A DNA stretch of 64,000 nucleotides from Curvivirga sp965219885 (GTDB lineage: Bacteria > Pseudomonadota > Alphaproteobacteria > UBA8366 > Aestuariispiraceae): positions 496,001 through 560,000 of the forward strand of contig NZ_CBDCOT010000008.1 in the NCBI RefSeq assembly GCF_965219885.1. The letters are read 5' to 3'. The notes under the pieces were generated by a model. It was not told the origin of the DNA. It worked only from the letters and a program-made list of their open reading frames with translations, and searched no databases. How positions within the stretch are numbered: position 1 is the first letter of the stretch; each line of letters starts with the position of its first letter. Below are positions 8,399-16,161 of the stretch, piece after piece. The position numbers and the translations under genes are program-made.

Positions 8399-8985
8399 TG
8401 GGACTTCAATCCTTTATACCCGATACCTTGTAGCATCTGGGAAGTTTCAAACAGCGGCAAACCTACTACATTAGTATAAGAGCCACTCAAAAATTTAACA
8501 TATGCTGCAGCCATTCCCTGCACGCCATAACCACCCGCTTTTCCATCCCATTCACCTGAACGGATATAAGCTTCAATTTCATTCTGGGTCAGGCGTTTAA
8601 AGCCAACTTGTGATTTTACCACTCGGCTAACCATTTCTCCATCAGGTGAAACAATCGCAACACCGGAATAAACCTGATTACGGCGGCCAGACATCAAACC
8701 AAGACAGTCACGCGCAGTTTTCTCATCTTCAGCTTTTGGCAAGATACGATGACCAAGACCAACAACAGTATCTGCAGCAAGGATAAAATGTCCTTTCGCT
8801 TCATCGCGATCATGAACAGCTTTTGCTTTGCTTTCAGCTAATCGCAACGCTAATTCACGCGGACTTTCACGATCCTGCGGTGTTTCATCAATATCCGCTG
8901 GAAGAATCCCGTCAATTTCCACACCGATCTGAGCCAACAATTCTTTTCTGCGTGGACTGGCAGAAGCTAAAATAAATTTGGACAT
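8395..8985 (-). CDS. maf: Maf family nucleoside triphosphate pyrophosphatase
   Basis: 196 residues. The N-terminal LASASPRRKELL and central ILAADTVVGLG are the Maf signatures. KAED, MSGRR and GGYGVQGMAA with YTNVVGLPLFE complete the pocket. Known Maf proteins hydrolyse non-canonical or excess NTPs (dTTP, UTP, modified nucleotides). The C-terminal motif looks more like the YhdE (dTTP/UTP) type than YceF, but I would not assign a substrate. First gene of a tight operon with rng and yacG. Confidence 0.92.
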   Translation of the reverse strand: MSKFILASASPRRKELLAQIGVEIDGILPADIDETPQDRESPRELALRLAESKAKAVHDRDEAKGHFILAADTVVGLGHRILPKAEDEKTARDCLGLMSGRRNQVYSGVAIVSPDGEMVSRVVKSQVGFKRLTQNEIEAYIRSGEWDGKAGGYGVQGMAAAYVKFLSGSYTNVVGLPLFETSQMLQGIGYKGLKSQ

Positions 8986-9029
8986 AAAAAATCCTGTTTT
9001 CTAATGGATCATTTCATACACGAATAAGA

Positions 9030-9485
9030 TTAATCATCTTTCGGGAAACGTTGCTTAATCTTGCGGATCAGTTGATCGCGCACTTGACGGTATGCGTCAA
9101 GCTTTTGCTCTCGTCCCCCTTCCACAACCATAGACGGATCAAAGGTATTCCAGAACTCAACATCACAAGCCATCGTGCGTGTCATTTCAACCGCATGGTG
9201 TTGCGCCTCTGGGGACAGTGCAATAATCAAATCAAAATATCCATCTTCCAATTCATCAAAATCTTTTGGTTCATGGTTCATTATATCTATGCCGATTTCA
9301 TTCAGCACTGCCACAGCAAAACCATCGACCTCACCATTTGGACGTACTCCAACCGAATCCACATAAACACGCGTGCCAATATGATGACGCAATAATGCTT
9401 CTGCCATGGGCGAGCGGATCGCATTCATGGTACAGCAGAACAAGACTGCGTCTGGCATTTCGTTTTCGAAGAAAGGTCCATCCAT
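9030..9485 (-). CDS. Low-molecular-weight phosphotyrosine phosphatase family protein
   Basis: 151 residues. The P-loop is C18-T-M-N-A-I-R24-S25, a CX5R(S) phosphatase/arsenate-reductase loop next to the N-terminal strand (AVLFC). The family's usual aspartate-proline dyad may be FDPS, about 70 residues from the end. Such genes are often annotated as arsenate reductase, but the second and third redox cysteines of ArsC are absent, so phosphatase activity is more likely. The start could also be the internal ATG of MPDAV nine codons in. It follows the UPF0262 gene by 35 bases, a pairing I recall from other alphaproteobacteria. Confidence 0.82.
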   Translation of the reverse strand: MDGPFFENEMPDAVLFCCTMNAIRSPMAEALLRHHIGTRVYVDSVGVRPNGEVDGFAVAVLNEIGIDIMNHEPKDFDELEDGYFDLIIALSPEAQHHAVEMTRTMACDVEFWNTFDPSMVVEGGREQKLDAYRQVRDQLIRKIKQRFPKDD

Positions 9486-9520
9486 CAGATAATCAAATCA
9501 CCCAGTTCACATGCATTTTA

Positions 9521-10015
9521 TCAGGCCCGAATATGCAATACGCAAATCAAGGTGAAGAGACGGCGTGCTGTCTGCAAATCCATCTCCAACTTTCCATCAA
9601 GACGTTCACGTAATAAATCTGACCCCTCATTATGTAGGCCACGACGTGCCATATCGATGGTTTCAATCTGTGACGGTGACAATCGCTTGATCGCGTCATA
9701 ATAGCTTTCACAAATTTGGAAATAATCTTTGATCAATCTACGAAACGGCGACAAAGGCAAGTTTATCCAAGTCAGTTCTTCCACCTCTTCGGTACCTAAT
9801 GTAAAGACAAGGCGTGAACCATCTTCAATACTGAGATCCAGTTTAAACGGACCTGAATCAGCAAATTCCCCCACTGGACGAAATCGGTTCATATCTAACA
9901 AATCATAGATCGCTACTGACCGTTCATGCTCCACTTCCGGACTGCGGCGTATGACGGTCTTCTCATCAAGATTAATCTTAATGATTTTGTGTTTTTCTGT
10001 GTCCCAATCGGACAT
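9521..10015 (-). CDS. UPF0262 family protein
   Basis: 164 residues, matching the usual size of this alphaproteobacteria-restricted family (PF06793). Typical stretches are KIIKINLDEKTVIRR, HERSVAIYDLL and LPLSPFRRLIKDYF, with a helical C-terminal half. No signal peptide and no recognisable catalytic motif. The biochemical role is unknown. It lies between hisD (121 bases upstream) and the phosphatase gene, an arrangement that recurs in alphaproteobacteria. Confidence 0.88.
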   Translation of the reverse strand: MSDWDTEKHKIIKINLDEKTVIRRSPEVEHERSVAIYDLLDMNRFRPVGEFADSGPFKLDLSIEDGSRLVFTLGTEEVEELTWINLPLSPFRRLIKDYFQICESYYDAIKRLSPSQIETIDMARRGLHNEGSDLLRERLDGKLEMDLQTARRLFTLICVLHIRA

Positions 10016-10136
10016 GACATGTCTCCCCTTTTCGAGCTGTCTATGTCATTATTCTAGTCATTAGAACAATCTTACACAGCCCGAATAGGAAAGAGCAATC
10101 CAGAGATTTAAAAATCTCACTTTTTCATAGATGAAC

Positions 10137-11441
10137 TTAATCGACGACTGGCAAATTCAAACGAATAGCCACAGAACGCGCATGGGCCCCTAAGCCTTCT
10201 GATTGAGCCAAAGACACTGCCGCCGGACCAATTTTTGCCAGACTATCAGAATCACATTGTAAAAATGTACTGCGTTTCATGAAATCCAACACACCTAGCC
10301 CGCTCGAAAAACGTGCAGACCGCGCTGTTGGCAATACGTGATTTGGACCTGCCACATAATCACCTACAGCTTCTGGCGTATAGCGTCCCATAAAGATGGA
10401 TCCAGCATTGGTAATCTTATCGGTAAGTTCTTGCGGGTCTTCCACAGAAAGTTCCAGATGTTCCGGTGCAACACGATCCACAAGTGGGACGGCTTGATCC
10501 ATATTTTCAACAACGATCACCGCACCATGATTATCCCAGCTTTCGCGTGCGATCTCTGAACGCGGTAAAGTTTTCAATGCAGCATCAACCGCTTCGATCA
10601 CTTGATCCGCATAAGCCGCATCATCAGTAATCAAGATAGATTGCGCAGATGTGTCATGCTCAGCCTGACTGAGTAAATCCATTGCAACCCAAGCTGGATC
10701 ATTTTGATTATCTGCAACAACCAAAATTTCAGACGGCCCTGCAATCATATCAATCCCGACTTGCCCAAATACGCGACGCTTTGCAGCGGCAACAAAGGCA
10801 TTACCAGGGCCTGTGATCTTATCGACAGGCTTGATGGTCTCAGTACCGTAAGCCAAAGCGGCAACGGCTTGTGCACCACCAATGGAGTAAACTTCATCTA
10901 CGCCCGCAAAGTAAGCCGCGGCAAATACCAATGGGTTTTTAGTACCATCAGGTGTAGGCACCACCATCACTAAACGCTTAACTCCTGCAACCTTTGCAGG
11001 GATGGCATTCATCAATACAGAAGACGGATAACTTGCGGTACCACCCGGCACATAGATACCAGCCGCTTGTACGGCCGTCCATTTTGCCCCAAGGCGCACG
11101 CCTGCATCATCCTTATAATCCAGACCTTCTGGAAGTGTTTTCGCATGGAATGAACGAATACGTTCAGCTGCCAGTTTCAATGCCTCAACCGTTTCAGGAT
11201 CACATTCATCGATCGATGCTTTTAACTGCTCCTTGGAAATCACCATGGTTTCAGCAGTTAAATTCAACTGATCGAACTTATTCGTATATTCCAGAACAGC
11301 TTCGTCGCCACGTTTACGAACATCTGCGATGATGTCGGCAACTATAGCGTCAACATCTTCATCCATTTCACGCTTACTATTCAGTAAGTCCTGAAACTGT
11401 GCTTCGAAATCAACATCAGTAATATTTAATTTACGCAGCAT
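10137..11441 (-). CDS. hisD: Histidinol dehydrogenase
   Basis: 434 residues, the standard HisD length. It catalyses the last two steps of histidine synthesis, L-histidinol to L-histidine with NAD and zinc. Recognisable are GAKWTAVQAAGIYVPGG, IGGAQAVAALAYGTE, IDMIAGPSEILVVAD, the base-containing APEHLELS and the C-terminal GLGAHARSVAIRL. ATG 11441 is preceded by GAGGGG and overlaps hisG by 11 bases, so the two are translated together. A longer in-frame start exists upstream but would sit well inside hisG without a better ribosome site. Confidence 0.96.
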   Translation of the reverse strand: MLRKLNITDVDFEAQFQDLLNSKREMDEDVDAIVADIIADVRKRGDEAVLEYTNKFDQLNLTAETMVISKEQLKASIDECDPETVEALKLAAERIRSFHAKTLPEGLDYKDDAGVRLGAKWTAVQAAGIYVPGGTASYPSSVLMNAIPAKVAGVKRLVMVVPTPDGTKNPLVFAAAYFAGVDEVYSIGGAQAVAALAYGTETIKPVDKITGPGNAFVAAAKRRVFGQVGIDMIAGPSEILVVADNQNDPAWVAMDLLSQAEHDTSAQSILITDDAAYADQVIEAVDAALKTLPRSEIARESWDNHGAVIVVENMDQAVPLVDRVAPEHLELSVEDPQELTDKITNAGSIFMGRYTPEAVGDYVAGPNHVLPTARSARFSSGLGVLDFMKRSTFLQCDSDSLAKIGPAAVSLAQSEGLGAHARSVAIRLNLPVVD

Positions 11442-12093
11442 CTTTTGCCCCTCTGAAGGCTTCAATCCAGCGACCAACCTCTTCCGGGCGTGTTTTCAAC
11501 GCGGCACGGTTTACAATCAAACGGCTGGTTACCTCAGCAATTGTTTCAATTTCAACCAAACCATTTTCTTTCAAGGTTTGACCGGAAGAAACCAAATCCA
11601 CAATACGACGACATAATCCCATATTAGGTGCCAATTCCATTGCACCGTTTAATTTGATACATTCTGCTTGCACACCACGGTCTGCAAAATACTTGCGGGT
11701 TACATCCGGATATTTGGTTGCAACGCGAATATGGCTCCAACGTTCCGGGTCGTCTTCTTCGGATAAATCTTTTGGTTCCGCAACTGACACACGACAATGG
11801 CCGATATCCAAATCAACAGGCGCATAGATTTCTGGGTAATCAAATTCCATCAATACATCATTGCCTGCCACACCTAATTGTGCAGCACCGAAAGCAACAA
11901 ATGTTGCCACATCAAAACTTCTGACACGGATCAAGCTTAGATGGGGAATGTTAGTCGCAAAGCTTAGCTGACGTGCGGATGGATCATCGAATGCTGGTTC
12001 CGGCACGATACCGGCAGCTTCCATCAACGGACGCAATTCCTTTAAAATTCGGCCTTTCGGCACGGCTAATACCAATGGATCAGATTCACTCAC
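11431..12093 (-). CDS. hisG: ATP phosphoribosyltransferase, short form
   Basis: 220 residues, the length of HisG-S, which lacks the C-terminal regulatory domain. It condenses ATP and PRPP in the first step of histidine synthesis. Visible are LAVPKGRILKEL, the substrate region FGAAQLGVAGNDVLMEF, and SSGQTLKENGLVEI in the PRPP loop. The start codon is GTG with AGGAG eight bases upstream. Short HisG enzymes need the HisZ partner for activity and feedback control; no hisZ is present in this window, so it should lie elsewhere. It overlaps hisD by 11 bases. Confidence 0.95.
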   Translation of the reverse strand: MSESDPLVLAVPKGRILKELRPLMEAAGIVPEPAFDDPSARQLSFATNIPHLSLIRVRSFDVATFVAFGAAQLGVAGNDVLMEFDYPEIYAPVDLDIGHCRVSVAEPKDLSEEDDPERWSHIRVATKYPDVTRKYFADRGVQAECIKLNGAMELAPNMGLCRRIVDLVSSGQTLKENGLVEIETIAEVTSRLIVNRAALKTRPEEVGRWIEAFRGAKDAA

Positions 12094-12244
12094 CTGAGTA
12101 TCTCCTAGATTGCAGCTTCTCTAAACTGCGCGACTAAATACAAACATTGCTGCATCGCAAGATGCGAACGGCTCTTTATCTGGCATAGAAGGACTTAGTT
12201 TTCCAGTAGTTTCCATAAAAAATATCTGAAAAACTTACTTTTTC

Positions 12245-13267
12245 CTAAGCGGCGTCTTCTTGGACCTCTTCGTCTTCCAAATATGTAAAGGTATCTGTCA
12301 AACGGGATAACAGATAAGGTCCCGCAAGAACCGGTTCATATTTTGGTGGATTTTCATCGCTATAACAGGTTTCCAGACATTTAATTTCCGCATCCCAATT
12401 AGGTTCAAAGAAAAACGGGATCGAATATCGTTCTTCGCCGGATACATTAATCACCCGATGATGAGTTGCCTTAAATAGTCCATTTGTCCAACGGGCCATT
12501 TGATCGCCGATATTTATCACTAAACCGCCTTCAATCACAGGTACGGAAATCCAGTCACCATTCGCATTTCTAACCTGCAAACCACTCACATCTTTTTGTG
12601 CAAGAATTGTAAACGCCCCATAATCTGTATGATCCCCACAGCCAATTGTTTCTTCTTCTACATACCCTTTTTGCGGTGGGTAATGCAGCATCCGTAACAA
12701 GGCCAAGGGATCATTAAACTTATCATCGAAATATGTTTCTTCTAATCCCAGCGCGATTGCAAACGCATGCAACAAGTGACTGCTCAGTTTATACATTTCT
12801 TCCTGATACGATTCAGAAACACGTTTAAAATCAGGATCATTGATAGGCCAGGGATTTGGGCCATAAAGACTATGCCCCTCAGCCACCTTCGGATGGTTTG
12901 CATCCAGATCACGACCAAGATCAAAACCTTCCTTTAAATCAGCTGTTTTATCTGGGTCCGTATTTTCATCGAACAAAGCAAAATAGCCTCTATGATTGGC
13001 TGACTTACTCACATGATCTTCCATCTTCACATCATGTGGTTTATCAAAATGTCGCTTGGCGAGATCAAAAATATGTCGATAAGCATCTTCATCTACCCCA
13101 TGATTGATGAGATATAAAAAACCAACATCACGACAGGCGCGGCCGAGCTTATTCGCAACGCCTTGCTTATCCTTACCAGAAATAAAATCCGCCATATCAA
13201 TGACGGGTAATTCTTCAAACGCAACTAAAGGCGCATCCAGCCCCTTTTCCAAGGTAACATTAGACAT
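12245..13267 (-). CDS. 2-oxoglutarate/Fe(II) oxygenase, isopenicillin N synthase-like
   Basis: 340 residues. N-terminal DIOX_N region (LPVIDMADF, GFLYLINHGVD) and C-terminal double-stranded beta-helix. Iron ligands are H213-T-D215 and H270; R280-Y-S282 is the RxS cosubstrate clamp. The substrate is not deducible: plant and bacterial relatives hydroxylate or desaturate many small molecules. The upstream region 13268-13396 is shared with divergent mnmA. It is a single gene followed by the histidine genes 152 bases away, with no functional link evident. Confidence 0.87.
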   Translation of the reverse strand: MSNVTLEKGLDAPLVAFEELPVIDMADFISGKDKQGVANKLGRACRDVGFLYLINHGVDEDAYRHIFDLAKRHFDKPHDVKMEDHVSKSANHRGYFALFDENTDPDKTADLKEGFDLGRDLDANHPKVAEGHSLYGPNPWPINDPDFKRVSESYQEEMYKLSSHLLHAFAIALGLEETYFDDKFNDPLALLRMLHYPPQKGYVEEETIGCGDHTDYGAFTILAQKDVSGLQVRNANGDWISVPVIEGGLVINIGDQMARWTNGLFKATHHRVINVSGEERYSIPFFFEPNWDAEIKCLETCYSDENPPKYEPVLAGPYLLSRLTDTFTYLEDEEVQEDAA

Positions 13268-13396
13268 CTAACTGCTTCATCCGTATAAAAGAGAGATTAA
13301 GAAATTGTCCTGATCCTGCTTTTCATAGGCTTTCCCCTTGCGAAATACAAGGAAAAGCCCTATATCGCGCCCTAGAAATGAGATAGGACAAAGGTT

Positions 13397-14545
13397 ATGA
13401 GCACTGAATCTACAAATTTAAATTCTTTAGGACTCCCGAAAGAGCCGAAAGATACCCGCGTGGTTGTGGCCATGTCGGGCGGTGTGGATTCGTCTGTAAC
13501 TGCGGCTATGCTGCATGAAGAAGGCTATGATGTTGTTGGTATCACCTTACAACTTTATGATCATGGCGAAATCATTGCCCGTACAGGTGCATGTTGTGCC
13601 GGACAGGATATTTATGATGCCCGCACAGTGGCAGACACGTTTGGTTTCCCGCATTATGTGCTGGATTATGAAAGCAAGTTTAAAGAAAGCGTGATCGAAG
13701 ATTTCGCAGATTCCTATGCGCGCGGTGAGACCCCTATTCCATGTGTACGTTGCAATCAGACTGTAAAGTTCAAAGATCTACTGGATACAGCAAAAGATCT
13801 TGGTGCTGATGTTTTGGCGACAGGTCATTATGTGCAACGCAATGGTGATGAAACTGATGCGCAAATGTTAAAAGGCGCTGATCCTAAAAAAGATCAAAGC
13901 TACTTCCTTTTTGCGACCACACAGGAACAACTGGACTTCTTGCGCTTTCCATTAGGACATATGGATAAAACAGAAACCCGCGCCTTGGCAGATAAATTTA
14001 ATCTAACAGTTGCTGACAAACCAGACAGTCAGGATATCTGTTTTGTGCCAGACGGTAATTATGCATCCATCGTTGAGAAATTCCGCCCGGAAGCGGTGGA
14101 AGCTGGCGATATCGTTCATATTGATGGCGAAGTGCTTGGCACACATAAGGGCATCATCCACTATACCGTTGGTCAACGCCGTGGCCTTGGCATTGGTGGA
14201 CGTGGTGCCAATAGCGGTACAGACCCACTTTATGTGGTCAAAATTGATCCTGAAAACCGTCAAGTTATCGTGGGACCAAAATCCGCATTGGCAACGCCGC
14301 GCATTCGTTTAAGCGATGTAAACTGGCTTGGGGATACAAAACTAAGCCAAGGGCCTGTTGAAATTGGTGTGAAGGTACGTTCCACCATGCAACCTGTCGC
14401 AGCAACAGTTGAGGCAACTGAACTTGGTGATGTCGAAGTTACCTTTGCAGAGCCAATGAATGGCGTATCGCCGGGTCAAGCATGCGTCTTCTATCAAGGG
14501 GATCGCGTTTTGGGTGGTGGCTGGATTCAACGCCGCATCAGTTAA
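13397..14545 (+). CDS. mnmA: tRNA-specific 2-thiouridylase MnmA
   Basis: 382 residues. Adenylates and then thiolates U34 of tRNAs for Lys, Glu and Gln using sulfur from IscS relays. Visible are the PP-loop MSGGVDSSV near residue 26, GACCAGQDIYDAR, and the catalytic cysteines C119 (CVRCNQTVKFK) and C215 (SQDICFVP), corresponding to C102 and C199 of the E. coli enzyme. The C-terminal beta-barrel includes HYTVGQRRGLGIGG. It stands alone, divergent from the oxygenase gene, and a hairpin follows its stop. Confidence 0.97.
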   Translation: MSTESTNLNSLGLPKEPKDTRVVVAMSGGVDSSVTAAMLHEEGYDVVGITLQLYDHGEIIARTGACCAGQDIYDARTVADTFGFPHYVLDYESKFKESVIEDFADSYARGETPIPCVRCNQTVKFKDLLDTAKDLGADVLATGHYVQRNGDETDAQMLKGADPKKDQSYFLFATTQEQLDFLRFPLGHMDKTETRALADKFNLTVADKPDSQDICFVPDGNYASIVEKFRPEAVEAGDIVHIDGEVLGTHKGIIHYTVGQRRGLGIGGRGANSGTDPLYVVKIDPENRQVIVGPKSALATPRIRLSDVNWLGDTKLSQGPVEIGVKVRSTMQPVAATVEATELGDVEVTFAEPMNGVSPGQACVFYQGDRVLGGGWIQRRIS

Positions 14546-14558
14546 ACAGAATCAAATC

Positions 14559-14582
14559 TGTTAAATCTGACCAGATTTAACA
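14559..14582 (+). other. Perfect 11-bp hairpin downstream of mnmA
   Basis: TGTTAAATCTG and CAGATTTAACA pair around a two-base loop, 13 bases after the mnmA stop. No T-run follows on either strand, so it is not a canonical terminator. It may act as a 3' stabilising hairpin or a factor-dependent termination signal. A second, weaker hairpin (GGATCATT 14592-14599 with AATGATCC 14624-14631) follows. Confidence 0.4.
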
Positions 14583-14706
14583 TTAAGGATTGGATCATTT
14601 CACGCTGATTTCCATTAGCACGGAATGATCCATGGCCTTTGACTTAAGAATTTCCAAGCCGATTTATAAAAAGATAATTTTTCTGCAAAAAAATTGAAAT
14701 GTCCGC

Positions 14707-14735
14707 TTGACAGTAAGGCCCGAAACTCATATTTA
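14707..14735 (+). promoter_or_regulatory. Sigma-70 type promoter for tRNA-Met
   Basis: TTGACA at 14707-14712, a 17-base spacer, and TATTTA at 14730-14735, followed by the GC-rich stretch TCCGCCCGC typical of the discriminator of stringently controlled stable-RNA promoters. It lies about 80 bases before tRNA-Met and no other gene follows on this strand. Confidence 0.7.
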
Positions 14736-14813
14736 TCCGCCCGCAAGATGATAAAACATCAAGCCTCTGGTGAATAACCAGTAACCCATATATACGTCAG
14801 TTATATATACAGT

Positions 14814-14889
14814 GGCGGATTAGCTCAGGGGTTAGAGCAGAGGAATCATAATCCTTGTGTCCGGGGTTCAAATCCCTGATCCGCCACCA
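14814..14889 (+). tRNA. tRNA-Met(CAT), probably the elongator
   Basis: 76 bases with encoded CCA. The acceptor stem GGCGGAT pairs with ATCCGCC, then A and CCA. D-arm TAGCTCAGGGGTTAGAGC; anticodon loop ATCATAA gives CAT; T-arm GGGGTTCAAATCCCT. The acceptor starts with a G-C pair, so it is not the initiator (which has an unpaired 1-72). The anticodon arm resembles elongator Met in alphaproteobacteria, but a lysidine-modified Ile(CAT) tRNA cannot be fully excluded by eye. Confidence 0.93.
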
Positions 14890-14913
14890 TCTTTCTAAAG
14901 TCAAAAATGTCAG

Positions 14914-14938
14914 CACGGTTATTTAACCGTGTTTTTTT
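14914..14938 (+). terminator. Rho-independent terminator of tRNA-Met
   Basis: CACGGTTA and TAACCGTG pair around TT and are followed by seven T. Located 25 bases after the tRNA and just ahead of the convergent EAL-domain gene. Confidence 0.9.
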
Positions 14939-14964
14939 ATTTAGAGATAATTAATCATACCTGA

Positions 14965-16155
14965 TTATAGGCCCTGCCTGATCACCCAATCTTTATACCA
15001 TCCTCCCAACTCTTCAGGACGCATCGGTTTGGCAATCCAGTATCCTTGGCCTTCTTCGCATCCAAGTGCGCGTAAATGATTCCAGATATTTTCATTTTCG
15101 ATCCCTTCCGCAACCACATACATATTGAGCTTGTGCGCTAACATAGAGGAAATTTCTGTGATCACCTGACATTCCTGCTCGGTTTCAATATCACGGATAA
15201 AGGTTTGATCAATTTTCAACTCATTAAAGGACACCCGGATCAATTGCTGTAAGGAGGAATAACCCGTTCCAAAATCATCAATAGAAAGGCCAAATCCTTT
15301 CATGCGTAATCGTGTTAACACGTCGATATAACGTGACACATCAACCATAAGGGCTGTCTCTGTCACTTCAATCATGATCTTGTCAACATCAGCCCCGGCA
15401 AATTGTGCCAAAGTTGCCAATTTCTCAGGTAAGTCCAAGTCCTGAAAATTCTTTGGCGACATATTAATAGACAGGCGCAAGTCATATCCTTGCTTGCGCC
15501 ATTCCCCTGCTTGCATCAAAGCTTCATGCGCGACAAACCAGGTAATTTCCTGAATAAGGTTATACTCTTCAGCCATGGGAATAAAGACATCTGGTGAAAT
15601 AGATCCTTTCACTGGATGGTTCCATCGGATCAATGCTTCTACGCCTGAAAAAGTATAGTCTTTCAAACTAACTTGTGGTTGGTAAACCAAATGGAATTGC
15701 TTCTTCTCTATAGCCTCACGTAGCTCATCAATTGTCGGTGCTTCATGTTTCGGTGAAACTAACGAATCCGCAGCGGGCGGGGAATATCCTTCAAGAATCT
15801 CTTCCAAATCAGCGGCCCGAAAAGGTTTTTGAATAGAGCCTAACACATTGATTTCTAAACTTTTTGCCAATTCCTGCGCAGCTTTTAACACAGATTTATC
15901 TTTACCACTCATAAAGATAACCGATGCATTACTTCTGCTTTCTGCCAAGAAGCGCAATAACTCAATACCATCGATACCGGGCATAAATAGATCAAAAACA
16001 AATACGCCAATATCTATAGAATAATGTTCTGCAAAGTCATGAGGATCGCTCAGGAATGTCGCATCAAACCCCACGCCATCCGCAACATCTGCGACGAATT
16101 CGGCGAGATCTTCTTCATCATCTACAACAACAAGCTTAGTAGTTGTCTTTAACAT
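14965..16155 (-). CDS. Response regulator with EAL cyclic-di-GMP phosphodiesterase output
   Basis: 396 residues. Residues 5-122 are a receiver domain: acidic pocket D12/D13, phospho-acceptor D55 (FDLFMPG), conserved K110. Residues 150-390 are an EAL domain with E173-A-L, SINMSPKNF, IEVTETAL, DDFGTGYSSL, ELKID, VAEGIE and the late EGQGYW. All the metal- and substrate-binding positions I know are intact, so it should hydrolyse c-di-GMP to pGpG. It starts six bases after the stop of the hybrid kinase gene, so the kinase very likely phosphorylates it and sets its activity. Confidence 0.92.
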   Translation of the reverse strand: MLKTTTKLVVVDDEEDLAEFVADVADGVGFDATFLSDPHDFAEHYSIDIGVFVFDLFMPGIDGIELLRFLAESRSNASVIFMSGKDKSVLKAAQELAKSLEINVLGSIQKPFRAADLEEILEGYSPPAADSLVSPKHEAPTIDELREAIEKKQFHLVYQPQVSLKDYTFSGVEALIRWNHPVKGSISPDVFIPMAEEYNLIQEITWFVAHEALMQAGEWRKQGYDLRLSINMSPKNFQDLDLPEKLATLAQFAGADVDKIMIEVTETALMVDVSRYIDVLTRLRMKGFGLSIDDFGTGYSSLQQLIRVSFNELKIDQTFIRDIETEQECQVITEISSMLAHKLNMYVVAEGIENENIWNHLRALGCEEGQGYWIAKPMRPEELGGWYKDWVIRQGL

Positions 16156-16161
16156 TTCTGA

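Noticed and set aside
9030..9485. Arsenate reductase (ArsC) for the CX5R phosphatase
   Set aside because: Thioredoxin-linked ArsC needs two further cysteines near its C-terminal half, which are absent; no arsenic-resistance genes are adjacent.
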